From Plut-88900 sp965116945 (lineage in GTDB: Bacteria; Chloroflexota; Dehalococcoidia; Plut-88900), in the NCBI GenBank assembly GCA_965116945.1, contig OZ220734.1, positions 434,001 to 498,000 on the forward strand: a stretch of DNA of 64,000 nucleotides. The letters are read 5' to 3'. The notes beneath the pieces were generated by a model, which was given only the letters and a program-made list of their open reading frames with translations, was not told where the DNA came from and searched no databases. A program made the position numbers and the translations under genes. Shown here piece by piece: positions 1-8,059 of the stretch (its first letter is position 1; each line of letters opens with the position of its first letter).

Positions 1-95
1 ATCGAGGGAGAGGGGACAGGACGCTGCCCCTCTTCGCCCCAGATTCACGCCCTGGGCGCATCTTCGACCTCGCGGGGCATCGGAATGGGATGGAT
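1..95. repeat. Dispersed intergenic repeat, partial at window edge
   Basis: This stretch reads as the end of an intergenic repeat block. It contains the phrase ATTCACGCC followed by GGCGCATCTTCGACC and GGGGCATCGGAATG. The same phrase recurs near 7985, 16088 and 22575. It lies downstream of the terminase gene, whose stop is at 121, so no further phage gene follows immediately on the minus strand within the window. Confidence 0.6.
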
Positions 96-120
96 ATGGA
101 GGCTTGGGATGGCAGTTGGT

Positions 121-1515
121 TTATTCATAGCCTTGTCTGAGGCGGCCGGTGGCTCGGCGGGGGATGTAGTGGGAGGCGTGGACGAGGAGGGCGAGGGAGG
201 TGAGGAAGTCGTCGTGGCCTTCGGAGGGGTCTACGAAGAAGTTGATGGTCTGGTTGGGTCTTACTACGCTCTTTGCCCTGGAGATTTGCGACCAGAACTC
301 GGTGGACTCGGGGGAGCCGTCGGGCTTGTAGGTGTGGAGCCTGCCGGAGTTGATGGCGGCGAGGAGGTCGAAGCCGAGCTGTGATTTGCTTTTGGCGGTG
401 AAGGTGAAAGGTTTGACGATGGAGGTCCCCAGACTCTTCCGCAGGAAGGCGGCGACGCCTGCGCCGATGCCGGTGGCGTCGACGACTACTCTGCGGCACC
501 CCCACACGTTTTTGAGGATGTGAACCAGAGTCGGGAAGATTTCCGTGTGGGGTTTACCCGTCCACGAGTAGTGTTCGACCACACTGATGGACGGGAGCTT
601 TGACCCGAGGCCGTCGTCGAGGTATCGGAGTTCACCGATGGTGACGACGGTGGAGTCGCGAGAGGGCTCAATGGGCCCGGTCCCGCCATTGGCGGGTTGT
701 TCAGATTCGCCGGCCAAGTCTATGCCGGCTACGTAAACACACCCGTTACGGGGTGCGTTTTCCCGGCAGTGGTTGCCTTGCAGAAGCGCCTGCCGGGTGG
801 AGTCCAGGAACCTTCCATCGTCGGAAACGGGGGTGAGGCAGTACTGGGAAAGGAACAGTGGGTGATCGCTACCGAGGCGGAGGCGTTCGGCCTCGACGTA
901 GCGCTGATAGTGAGGGTTGTGCTGGGCGACGGCCTGCCAGTCGAACTCGAAGTGGCGCTGGATGCCGTCTTTGCGCTGGAGCTCGAGGTTGGACTGCTTG
1001 ATCTGCTCCAGGAGGGAGTTATCCTGCCAGGCGGTGCCGTAGTGGACTGTGGTGACGTTGGATGAAGCGCCCATAGGGACGAAGTCGCGGTTGTATTTGT
1101 CGGGTGAGACGTCCTGGGACTCGTCGATTTCGAGGAGGAGGCTGGCGGTGTTGCCCACGACGTTGCTGGAAGGGTGGGCGCTGAGGAACATCTGCCGGGC
1201 GCGGCCGAGGCGAAAGAGCCTGCCGCGTTCGAAAACGAGGTAGGGGTGAAGACGCTTGCGGTGAAAGACGTCCTTGAGGCGGGAGATGCTGATGGCGGCC
1301 TGGGGTTGAAAGGTGGGTGCGGCCTTGATGGATGTGCCGCCATTTTCGGCAAAGGTAGTGAGGAGATGGGCCTCGACGCGGGCGGAAATCTCGTTCTTGC
1401 CGCCCTGGCGGGCGATCATGACGGAGAAAGTGAGGCCCTTATGACGCCTGGCGCTATCGTAGACAGCCTCGGCTATCTGCCACTGGTAGGGCCAGAGGGA
1501 GTCGATGGTTACCAA
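121..1515 (-). CDS. Phage-type terminase large subunit (ATPase-nuclease)
   Basis: This is probably a large terminase subunit, the motor that drives DNA into a phage, GTA or satellite capsid. The 464-residue length is normal for the family. The N-terminal ATPase half shows a Walker A-like ARQGGKNE (residues 35-42) and a Walker B LLLEIDES (126-133). The C-terminal RNase H-fold nuclease half has acidic residues in VAGIDLAG (D265), VVVDATGIGAG (D346) and GHDDF (D435/D436). The start is TTG at 1515, overlapping the stop of the small gene upstream, so translation is probably coupled. No portal, protease or capsid gene follows in the window; intergenic repeats begin right after the stop. It could be a decayed prophage or a domesticated module. 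The family assignment is fairly secure and the biological role is not. Confidence 0.82.
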   Translation of the reverse strand: MVTIDSLWPYQWQIAEAVYDSARRHKGLTFSVMIARQGGKNEISARVEAHLLTTFAENGGTSIKAAPTFQPQAAISISRLKDVFHRKRLHPYLVFERGRLFRLGRARQMFLSAHPSSNVVGNTASLLLEIDESQDVSPDKYNRDFVPMGASSNVTTVHYGTAWQDNSLLEQIKQSNLELQRKDGIQRHFEFDWQAVAQHNPHYQRYVEAERLRLGSDHPLFLSQYCLTPVSDDGRFLDSTRQALLQGNHCRENAPRNGCVYVAGIDLAGESEQPANGGTGPIEPSRDSTVVTIGELRYLDDGLGSKLPSISVVEHYSWTGKPHTEIFPTLVHILKNVWGCRRVVVDATGIGAGVAAFLRKSLGTSIVKPFTFTAKSKSQLGFDLLAAINSGRLHTYKPDGSPESTEFWSQISRAKSVVRPNQTINFFVDPSEGHDDFLTSLALLVHASHYIPRRATGRLRQGYE

Positions 1516-1730
1516 GGAGTCACACCGGTGATGCCGAAAAGGAACTGGAGGATGGCGGCGATCATGACGAAGAAGAAAAGGGTGTTGATGCGGGCCTTGA
1601 TTTCGGCGACCTGCCGCCGGAGCTCGGCGAGTCGCAATTCGAGAACGGCGTCGAAAGTGGACTCGGGCCGGACGGCGGGAGGCACGGGGATGGGGGGTTT
1701 ACGGTTGAATATGTTAAGTGGGTTAGTCAT
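1509..1730 (-). CDS. Small coiled-coil/transmembrane protein
   Basis: A 73-residue protein with a proline-rich N-terminus, a charged amphipathic helix (about residues 25-47, LELRLAELRRQVAEIKARI) and a single C-terminal membrane segment (about 49-66). This topology resembles phage XhlA/holin-type accessory proteins and the 60-residue protein at 15684-15866, but no family can be claimed. It overlaps the gene upstream by four bases and the terminase downstream by seven, so the three genes form one translationally coupled minus-strand unit. A role with the terminase, such as membrane anchoring or lysis, is only inferred from position. Confidence 0.6.
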   Translation of the reverse strand: MTNPLNIFNRKPPIPVPPAVRPESTFDAVLELRLAELRRQVAEIKARINTLFFFVMIAAILQFLFGITGVTPW

Positions 1731-2170
1731 TCGATTTCACTCCAGGGGACCCTGTCGAGTCCGAGGGTGTCGGCGGCTTCTCTAAGGGCGTCTATGACGG
1801 CGGTGTCGTCGGAGTCCTGAGAGTCCTTGGAGGCGCGGATCTTGGCTGAGTAGGCGCGGATGAGGAGTTCGACAGCCTTGAGTATGCGCGGTTCGTATTT
1901 GCGCTTCTTGGCCTCAGATCCCTTGCCATTGGCGTCATCAGATGTTTGCTCCAAGACTAGAAGCTTACGGAGACGCACACGGAGGAGGGCCATCTCCCAA
2001 TCGAGGCCCTTGATCTTGTGGGCTTCGACGAGTTTCTTCCGTGTATCAGATCCCAAAGCGCGCACGTAGAAGGAGTCACCCGGGGCACCGGAGTTTTGGG
2101 TATGGTTGTCTCGGGGCTCTTTAGACTCGGGGCGCGGGGATTCGGAGAGGGTACGGGACTTCTTGGGCAT
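1727..2170 (-). CDS. Uncharacterised protein heading the terminase module
   Basis: A 147-residue hydrophilic protein. The N-terminal 30 residues are rich in Ser, Pro, Arg and Lys. The middle has a Lys/Arg-rich helical stretch (about 43-75), and the C-terminus (about 120-147) is acidic and ends in WSEIE. The start ATG at 2170 has an AAAGGA-type ribosome site seven bases upstream. It is the first gene of the three-gene run ending in the terminase large subunit, which is where a small terminase subunit or DNA-recognition protein is often encoded. No helix-turn-helix can be asserted by eye, so the function is unknown. Confidence 0.62.
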   Translation of the reverse strand: MPKKSRTLSESPRPESKEPRDNHTQNSGAPGDSFYVRALGSDTRKKLVEAHKIKGLDWEMALLRVRLRKLLVLEQTSDDANGKGSEAKKRKYEPRILKAVELLIRAYSAKIRASKDSQDSDDTAVIDALREAADTLGLDRVPWSEIE

Positions 2171-2183
2171 TCGGCAGTCCTTT

Positions 2184-2464
2184 CGGCCAATTCGGCAATT
2201 CAGATGTTTTCGGCGATGCGGCGGGTCCGACGGGGTCGGGGCCCGGGTCGAGGTGCAATATAGAACGGTCGTACTATGGCGTCAAGGGGCAAATGTCCCA
2301 CTTTTTGGGGTGGGGGAGGTGGAGGTGAGTGGGGCGCAGGGTACCCACAAGGGGCACCCCTACAGGGGAGGGGATAACGGAGGGGAGTTGGGAGATATCT
2401 CCGATGTATGTGGGCAAGATGAAGGGAATCCCGAGGAAGGTTGACCGGTGTCGGGGTGGGGGGG
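2184..2464. other. Intergenic stretch, G-rich, no gene seen
   Basis: About 280 bases between the divergent terminase module (minus) and the crotonase (plus). The plus strand becomes very G-rich after 2290. There is a CCCACAAGGGGCACCCCTAC-type phrase near 2345-2366, of the kind seen in the other repeat blocks. No convincing open frame or RNA gene was recognised. Promoters for the divergent genes must lie here or in the tandem repeat that follows, but none is clear. Confidence 0.45.
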
Positions 2465-2719
2465 GAGGTGGATTGCTGCGATGTAGGCGATTATTTTGGA
2501 GGGATGGTTTCCTGCCTCCGCAGGTATGACGGATAGATGGGGTCGGGGCGAGGTGGATTGCCGGGATGTGGGCGATTATTTTGGAGGGATGGTTTCCTGC
2601 CTCCGCAGGAATGACGGATAGAAGGGGTCGGGGGGAGGTGGATTGCCGGGTTGTAGGCGATTGTTTTGGAGGGATGGGTTCCTGCCTCCGCAGGTATGAC
2701 GGAAAGATGGGGTCGGGGA
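2465..2719. repeat. Three-copy 85-bp tandem repeat
   Basis: Three units start at 2465, 2550 and 2635, each beginning GAGGTGGATTGC and ending GGGGTCGGGG. The period is exactly 85 bases, with only scattered substitutions. Each unit contains a short inverted repeat, TTCCTGCCTCCGCAGGAATGAC in the second unit, which resembles the dispersed ATTCCC...GGGAAT repeats elsewhere in the window. It lies just upstream of the crotonase gene. Confidence 0.85.
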
Positions 2720-2824
2720 TGCCGGAAGGGGGTGGGGGTTTGTTGACGCTGGAATGGGGGGGTGGGTATTATGCCGAGAGGATGCGGGCCTGGGACGAAG
2801 GGCCCGATTACCCGGGAGATTTGC

Positions 2825-3598
2825 ATGGGCTTCAAGTATTTCCTAATGAACAACACGGACGGTCGGATAGTGCTTACTTTCAACCGGCCGGAGAAGCTCA
2901 ATGCGGTGACGCATGACATGGGGCTGGAGTTCCGGGAGATACTGCAGCAGATCAACGAGGACCACGACAGCAGGGTGCTGATTATCACGGGGGCGGGGAA
3001 GGGATTCTGCTCGGGGGCGGACGTGTCGGGGAGCGAGCAGAAGCAGGCCGAGAATGCGTGGACAGGTGTTTGGGACCGTAACTTCCTGGATTTGCGATCG
3101 CTGCGAAGGCCGATAATCGGGGCGATAAACGGGGTGTCGGCGGGGCTAGGATTTTCGCTGGCTATGGCTTGCGACATCCGGATAGCATCGGAGCAGGCGC
3201 GGTTCACGGCGATATTCGTGCGTCGGGCGCTGGGGGTGGACTGCGGATTGAGCTATACCCTGCCGCGAATAGTTGGGCTATCGAACGCATTCAGGATGAT
3301 GTACACGGGGGAGATCATAGATGCGCAGACGGCACTGGGGATGGGGCTGGTGAGCGAGGTTGTACCGGCAGAGGACCTTTTGTCGACGGCGGATGCGCTG
3401 GCGGCGCAGATAGCGGCGAACCCGCCGTTGACGGTTTCGGCGATACGCCGGGTGACGTATGCGGCACAGGAGTCGCCGCTGCAGACGATGCTGGGGATGG
3501 AGTTCCACACGAACCGGATGCTGATGCACACGGAGGACTACGCCGAGGGGATCGAGTCGTTCCAGCAGAAGCGGGCGCCGACGTTCAGGGGTCGGTAG
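2825..3598 (+). CDS. Crotonase-fold acyl-CoA protein, PaaG/isomerase-like
   Basis: A 257-residue enoyl-CoA hydratase/isomerase superfamily protein. Visible signatures are the substrate loop GAGKGFCSGADV, the oxyanion-hole segment GVSAGLGFSLAMACD and the VDCGLSYTLPR segment. The two glutamates that catalyse hydration in classical enoyl-CoA hydratase are replaced, by Ser in GLGFSLA and by Phe in AIFVRRALG. An Asp sits at the position used by PaaG-type isomerases and related enzymes, so isomerase or another reaction is likelier than hydration. I chose ATG 2825 because GGGAGA lies just upstream and the earlier in-frame codons read through repeat-like sequence. The gene stands alone, so the substrate cannot be inferred. 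Confidence 0.85.
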   Translation: MGFKYFLMNNTDGRIVLTFNRPEKLNAVTHDMGLEFREILQQINEDHDSRVLIITGAGKGFCSGADVSGSEQKQAENAWTGVWDRNFLDLRSLRRPIIGAINGVSAGLGFSLAMACDIRIASEQARFTAIFVRRALGVDCGLSYTLPRIVGLSNAFRMMYTGEIIDAQTALGMGLVSEVVPAEDLLSTADALAAQIAANPPLTVSAIRRVTYAAQESPLQTMLGMEFHTNRMLMHTEDYAEGIESFQQKRAPTFRGR

Positions 3599-3639
3599 GG
3601 GGATGGTGGGCGTGACGGCGGGGAGGGGCGTGGGGATGC

Positions 3640-3935
3640 CCACCGCCCCAGGGCAACTACAAGGGATTGCCCCTACAGGGGAGGGGATCACCCTCACCCT
3701 AGCCCTCTCCCCTCAAGGGAGAGGGGACAGGACGCACCGCCCCGTTCCGTTCGGTCGACCCTTCGACTTCGCTCAGGGTGAGCGGCCACTAGACGGGGAG
3801 GGCGACCCGCCGGTCGCCCCTACGGGAAGGGGACAGGATGCCCCGCCCTTGCCCCCAGCCGGGGATGGATTCCCGATCGGGGTCGGGAATGACGAAAAGG
3901 GTGGGGGTGGAGAGGACGGCACCAGGGGATCGGGG
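3640..3935. repeat. Dispersed repeat block between crotonase and ruvB
   Basis: This gap holds several modules found elsewhere in the window: the inverted repeat CCCTCTCCCC...GGGAGAGGGG (about 3703-3726), CCCTTCGACTTCGCTCAGGG (about 3759-3778), a GACCCGCCGGTCGCCCCTAC block (about 3803-3822) and the dRS3-like GGATTCCCGATCGGGGTCGGGAATGAC arrangement (about 3866-3893). No gene is supported here. Confidence 0.75.
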
Positions 3936-3943
3936 GAGGCGGA

Positions 3944-4972
3944 ATGGCTGAGCGGATAGTATCGGCGAAACCTCATACGCAAGACGGATCGCTGGACCTA
4001 AGCCTGCGTCCGAAACATCTGTCGGAGTACATTGGGCAGGACAAGGTGAAGGGGAACCTTTCGATAGCGATAGCGGCGTCCAAGAAGCGGGGCGAGGCGC
4101 TGGACCACATTTTGCTGTACGGGCCCCCGGGGCTGGGAAAGACAACGCTGGCCAACATAGTGGCGGCGGAGATGGGGGTGAACATCAAGACGACGTCGGG
4201 GCCGGCGGTGGAGAGGGCGGGGGACCTGGCGGCGATCATCACGAACCTGAAGAAGAACGACATCCTGTTTATCGACGAGGTTCACAGGCTGAGTCGGGCG
4301 GTGGAGGAGGTGCTGTACCCGGCGATGGAGGACTTTGCGCTGGACATCATGATAGGGAAGGGGGCGGGGGCGCGGAGCCTGAGGTTGAAGCTGCCGCGGT
4401 TCACGTTTGTCGGGGCGACGACGCGGTATGCGATGGTGAGTGCGCCACTGAGGAACCGGTTTGGGGCGATATACCGGCTGGACTTCTACGACACGAAGGC
4501 TATCAAGGAGATAGTGGGTCGGGCGGCGGGGATACTGGGGGTGAAGGCGGAGGAGGAGGGGCTGGAGGAGATAGCGCGTCGGGCGAGGGGGACGCCTCGG
4601 GTGGCAAACCGGCTATTGAAACGTGTGCGAGACTACGCGGAGGTGATGGGGGATGGGGTGATTTCGCAGAAGGCGGCGTCGGAGGCGCTAGCGCGGCTGG
4701 AGGTGGACTCGCTGGGGCTGGACGAGATAGACCACCGGGTGCTTCGGACGATCATACAGAACTACAACGGGGGGCCCGTCGGGCTGGACACGGTTGCGGC
4801 GTCGATCAGCGAGGAGCCGGACACGATCCAGGACGTTTACGAGCCGTACCTGCTGCAGCTGGGGTTCCTGGACCGGACACCTCGGGGTCGGGTGGCGACG
4901 AAGGGGGCGTACGAGCACCTGGGGATAGCGTACACGGCGGGGGTGTCGGCGGAGCAGGGGAGTCTGCTGTAG
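3944..4972 (+). CDS. ruvB: Holliday junction branch-migration helicase RuvB
   Basis: RuvB is the hexameric AAA+ motor that, with RuvA, drives branch migration of Holliday junctions in recombinational repair. The 342-residue length is typical. Visible motifs are Walker A GPPGLGKTT (60-68), Walker B DEVH (111-114), sensor 1 GATTR (157-161), the arginine-finger region APLRNRFG (about 167-174), sensor 2 GTPRVANRLLKRVRD, and the C-terminal winged helix with DRTPRGRVATKGAY. The start ATG has a GGGAGGCGG ribosome site close upstream. ruvA and ruvC are not adjacent. The gene is followed by a convergent repeat block carrying a strong hairpin. Confidence 0.97.
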   Translation: MAERIVSAKPHTQDGSLDLSLRPKHLSEYIGQDKVKGNLSIAIAASKKRGEALDHILLYGPPGLGKTTLANIVAAEMGVNIKTTSGPAVERAGDLAAIITNLKKNDILFIDEVHRLSRAVEEVLYPAMEDFALDIMIGKGAGARSLRLKLPRFTFVGATTRYAMVSAPLRNRFGAIYRLDFYDTKAIKEIVGRAAGILGVKAEEEGLEEIARRARGTPRVANRLLKRVRDYAEVMGDGVISQKAASEALARLEVDSLGLDEIDHRVLRTIIQNYNGGPVGLDTVAASISEEPDTIQDVYEPYLLQLGFLDRTPRGRVATKGAYEHLGIAYTAGVSAEQGSLL

Positions 4973-4984
4973 GGTTTCCTTAGG

Positions 4985-5345
4985 CGGGGCCCCGCACCGC
5001 CCCAGAGCGACCCGCCGGTCGCCCCTACGGGGATGAAGGCGCCGGAGCAGTCCCACCCCACCGAAGAACCCTCACCCCCTTGATCCCCCTCTCACGCCAT
5101 AGGCGCATCTTCGACCCTTAGGGCCGTTAAGGGAGAGGGGGAGAATAAAACAGAGGCAGACCCATGTGCTGCGCACATGGGTCTGCCTCTAGTTTTGGTA
5201 CTGTGGGGAGGGGATGGGTGGCGGAGTGGCCCCGCACTGCCCCAGGGCGACCCGCCGGTCGCCCCTACGGGGAGGGGGAAGGACGCCCCGCCGAGCCCCG
5301 CGGGATGGATTCCCGATCGGGGTCGGGAATGACGTAGTAAAGGCG
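4985..5345. repeat. Repeat block between convergent ruvB and ABC gene
   Basis: This gap between the convergent ruvB and ABC transporter genes contains the dispersed modules CGACCCGCCGGTCGCCCCTAC (twice), a degenerate CCCTCTC...GGGAGAGGGGGAGA inverted repeat interrupted by an inserted CACGCC...GGCGCATCTTCGACC phrase (about 5087-5143), the variable hairpin at 5152-5190, and GGATTCCCGATCGGGGTCGGGAATGAC-type sequence near 5305. It is the first of five composite elements in the window. Confidence 0.75.
5152..5190. repeat. Variable-stem hairpin, copy A
   Basis: A perfect 18-bp inverted repeat (5152-5169 paired with 5173-5190) with a three-base loop. Its outer end is AGAGGCAG/CTGCCTCT, shared with copies B and C, and its inner stem is GACCCATGTGC. 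It is followed by TAGTTTTGG on the plus strand and by a GTTTTATTC run on the minus strand. It could end transcription from both convergent neighbours here. Confidence 0.85.
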
Positions 5346-5389
5346 GGAATGACGGGTTAAGGGGTTTGAGATGGGTTCCGGGTCGGGGG

Positions 5390-7183
5390 TTAGGATTGCA
5401 TGGCCTGCATGGTCATGGCGTGGAGTCGGGCGTAGACGCCGCCGTTGTTCACAAGCTCATCGTGGTTGCCGATTTCGGCGATGCGGCCGTTGTCTATTAC
5501 GACGATGCGGGAGGCGTTGCGCACGGTGGAGAGTCGGTGGGCGATGATGAGGGAGGTGCGGCCTTCGAGGAGGCGGACGAGGGCACTCTGGATTAGGTTC
5601 TCGGTCTGGGTGTCGATGTTGGCGGTGGCCTCGTCTAGGATGAGGATACGGGGGTCTGCAATGACGGCACGGGCGAAGCTGACAAGCTGGCGCTGGCCGG
5701 AGCTGAGGTTGCTTCCCATTTCGTGGAGCTGGGTGTTGTAGCCGTCGGGGAGGCGGGAGATGAAGGGGTCGGCGCCGACGAGGGCAGCGGCGTCACGGAT
5801 TTCCTGGTCGGTGGCGTCGAGGCGTCCGTAGCGGATGTTCTCGGCGACGGTGCCGGTGAAGAGGAAGGGGTCCTGAAGGACGGTGCTGACCTGTCGGGTG
5901 AGGGATTCCCGGGTGACATCCCGGATGTCGACGCCATCGATGGTGATACGGCCCTCGGTGACGTCGTAGAGTCGGGCGACGAGGGAGACGAGGGTACTCT
6001 TGCCGCCGCCGGTCGGGCCTACGACGGCGATGGTCTCCCCGGGTTCGATGAGGAGGTCGATGTCGGTTAGGACCTCGACGCCCTCGTTGTAGGAGAAGCT
6101 TACGTGGTCGAAGTGGAGACGCCCGTTGATGGTGGGGAGGGGGGTGGCGTGGGGGGCGTCCTTGATGGCAGGCTGGACGTCCATGAGCTCAAAGACGCCT
6201 ACTCCGGAGGCCATAGCGCGCTGGACCTCCGTGTACTGCATGGTGAGGTTGCGCACGGGTTCAAAGAAGCGCTGGATGTACATGGCGAAGGCGACGAGGA
6301 CCTCGGTGGGCAGGTCGCCGCCGAGAGCGAGGCTGCCGCCGTAGACGATGACGAGAGCGAGGGCGAGGGCGCTGATAATCTCGACAACGGGGAGGACGCC
6401 GGAGGAGAGCCGGCTGGCGTCGAGGCTGGTGTCGAGGTTTCGGCCGTTGAGTCGGTTGAACTTCTGGAGGTTGATATCCTCTCTGCCCATGCTCTGGACG
6501 ACCCGGATGCCGGCGATGTTCTCCTGGAGGGAGGCGTTGACGGCGGCGATGGCCCTACGGACTCGGAGGTAGGCGCGTCGGGCGAACTGTTGCCAGTAGT
6601 ACAGGAGGAGGAAGAGGAGGGGCAGGACGGCGAGGGTCACGAGGGCCAGTTGCACGTCCATGAGGAGCATGGCACCGATTATCCCGCCGAGCACGAGCAT
6701 GTCGCCGAAGACGAGGATGCCGGTGGTAAGGAACTCCTGGAGCTGGATGATGTCGTTCTGCATGCGGGACATGATGCGGCCGACTTCATTGCGGTCGTAG
6801 AAGCTGAGGGAGAGGCCCTGGAGGTGTCGGAAGAGATCCATACGCAGGTTGTAGAGGACGTTCTGGCCGACGCGAGCCATGAGCACGAGCTGGACGTAGT
6901 TGAAGGCCCACCCGGCGAGGGCGTTGATGCCCATAGCCAGGAGTATCCAGGTCAGTCGGCCCAGTTCGCCGTCAACGACGGCGGCGAAGGCGAGGGCGAT
7001 GAGCCAGGGGAGCGCCACGAGGCTGCCGGTGTAGACGAGCATGGCCAAGGTAGCGACGGCGACGGTCTTCTTGTGGGGCCCGAGGTAGGGGAGGAGCCTC
7101 ATCATGACCTGGTGGTTGTAGAGGCTGCCGCGGATGTCGGTTTCGTCGATGTTGCCGGAGCGGCCGCTGTAGTACATGCGCAT
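5390..7183 (-). CDS. ABC exporter half-transporter, canonical ATP site
   Basis: A 597-residue fused permease-ATPase of the ABCB/MsbA type, which exports lipids, drugs or peptides across the inner membrane. The N-terminal 320 residues hold about six membrane segments. The ATPase domain has Walker A GPTGGGKST (389-397), a slightly unusual signature LSSGQ (493-497) and Walker B ILILDE (513-518) with the catalytic glutamate. The next minus-strand gene upstream (8060-9832) is a second half-transporter with the complementary degeneracy, so the two probably form a heterodimer. Between them lie 876 bp of repeats, so they may be transcribed separately. The substrate is unknown. No clear ribosome site precedes the ATG. 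Confidence 0.92.
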   Translation of the reverse strand: MRMYYSGRSGNIDETDIRGSLYNHQVMMRLLPYLGPHKKTVAVATLAMLVYTGSLVALPWLIALAFAAVVDGELGRLTWILLAMGINALAGWAFNYVQLVLMARVGQNVLYNLRMDLFRHLQGLSLSFYDRNEVGRIMSRMQNDIIQLQEFLTTGILVFGDMLVLGGIIGAMLLMDVQLALVTLAVLPLLFLLLYYWQQFARRAYLRVRRAIAAVNASLQENIAGIRVVQSMGREDINLQKFNRLNGRNLDTSLDASRLSSGVLPVVEIISALALALVIVYGGSLALGGDLPTEVLVAFAMYIQRFFEPVRNLTMQYTEVQRAMASGVGVFELMDVQPAIKDAPHATPLPTINGRLHFDHVSFSYNEGVEVLTDIDLLIEPGETIAVVGPTGGGKSTLVSLVARLYDVTEGRITIDGVDIRDVTRESLTRQVSTVLQDPFLFTGTVAENIRYGRLDATDQEIRDAAALVGADPFISRLPDGYNTQLHEMGSNLSSGQRQLVSFARAVIADPRILILDEATANIDTQTENLIQSALVRLLEGRTSLIIAHRLSTVRNASRIVVIDNGRIAEIGNHDELVNNGGVYARLHAMTMQAMQS

Positions 7184-7369
7184 GGTGGGTCGGGGTTAGG
7201 CTTTCCTGGGAGTTACGGCGTAATCTGTGCGGCAAGGAGGCCCACCCAGAATCCGCTCGACCCTTCGACTTTGCTCGGGGTGAGTGGGTTCTGCCCTGGG
7301 ACGGGGAACCCTCTCCCCCTTGATCCCCCTCTCCCTTAGGGCCTTTAAGGGAGAGGGGGAGAGAAGAAC

Positions 7370-7409
7370 AGAGGCAGAGGTTGGCGCTAAAGCGCCAACC
7401 TCTGCCTCT
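7370..7409. repeat. Variable-stem hairpin, copy B
   Basis: A perfect 19-bp inverted repeat (7370-7388 paired with 7391-7409) with only two bases between the arms. The outer end AGAGGCAG matches copies A and C, but the inner stem AGGTTGGCGCT is different. It is flanked by GAACA upstream and TAGTTCATTACTG downstream, as in the other copies. It lies between two co-directional minus-strand genes, upstream of the ABC gene ending at 5390. Confidence 0.85.
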
Positions 7410-7660
7410 AGTTCATTACTGGGGGGAGGAGACGAAGGAAGGGGACAGGTTGGAGTCCAGAAAGACTGATGGAGAGTAGGCGAGAAAGGGGCGGCGGGTT
7501 GACGGTGCATAGGCCACCGCCATTCGACCCCCTGGAGGGACTCGGGGCAGGCTCTTCGATTGGCCTCAGGATGAGCGGGTACTGCCATGGGGCGGGGAAC
7601 CCTCTCCCCCTTGGTCCCCCTCTCCCTTAGGGCCGTTAAGGGAGAGGGGGAGAGAAGAAC

Positions 7661-7699
7661 AGAGGCAGACGCATATGCTGCGCACATGCGTCTGCCTCT
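7661..7699. repeat. Variable-stem hairpin, copy C
   Basis: An 18-bp inverted repeat (7661-7678 paired with 7682-7699) with one A-C mismatch and a three-base loop. The stem GACGCATATGC resembles copy A (GACCCATGTGC), and the flanks TAGTTTTGGTACTG are the same as in copy A. It follows the fixed CCCTCTCCCTTA/TTAAGGGAGAGGG hairpin by about 11 bases. Confidence 0.8.
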
Positions 7700-8059
7700 A
7701 GTTTTGGTACTGAGGGGAGGGGATGAAGGAAGGGGACAGGCTGGAGTCGAGAAATACTGATGGGGAGTAGATGGGAAGGTTGCGGTTGGTAGACGGTGCG
7801 TGGGCCACTCCCCGCTCGACCCTTCGACTCCGCTCAGGGTGAGCGGCCCCGCCCCGGGGACGGCGACCGGCCGGTCGCCCCTACAGGGGAGGGAATGGGA
7901 CGCCCCCCACCAGCCCACCGCGGGAGGGCAGGCACGAGACCTGCCCCTACGGCGGAGGCGGAGGCCACCCCTAGCCGCCCGAGATTCACGCCAAAGGCGC
8001 ATCTACGACCTCGAGGGGCATCGGAATGACAGTATGCAATGGTCTCGTGGAAGGGATAG

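Larger units (their letters stand above)
7225..8050. repeat. Large dispersed-repeat block with two composite hairpin elements
   Basis: An 876-bp gap between the two ABC genes that holds no gene I can support. It contains CCCTTCGACTTTGCTCGGGG-type modules (about 7260, 7550 and 7820), two copies of the CCCTCTCCCTTAGGGCC...TTAAGGGAGAGGG hairpin (about 7325-7356 and 7618-7649), each followed by a variable-stem hairpin, then CGACCGGCCGGTCGCCCCTAC (about 7863) and an ATTCACGCC...GGCATCGGAATGAC module (about 7983-8030). The two halves, about 7290-7460 and 7580-7760, are near copies of each other. Confidence 0.75.

Noticed and set aside
2465..2719. Possible CRISPR array
   Set aside because: The units are directly adjacent at 85 bp with no unique spacers, and no cas genes are present.
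2762..2824. Upstream start for the first crotonase (ATG at 2762)
   Set aside because: The added 21 residues come from repeat-adjacent G-rich sequence, lack family similarity, and a good ribosome site precedes ATG 2825.
2491..3207. A 238-codon open frame on the minus strand across the tandem repeat and crotonase gene
   Set aside because: Its C-terminal half is a translation of the 85-bp repeats (RHSCGGRKPSLQ-type peptides), and the rest is antisense to the crotonase gene.
6104..7339. A 411-codon open frame on the plus strand, opposite the first ABC transporter gene
   Set aside because: It is antisense to a clear ABC exporter, has an extremely Gly/Glu/Val/Asp-rich composition typical of the complement of GC-rich genes, and shows no domain. 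Similar long antisense frames opposite dxs, ctaD and shc were rejected for the same reason.
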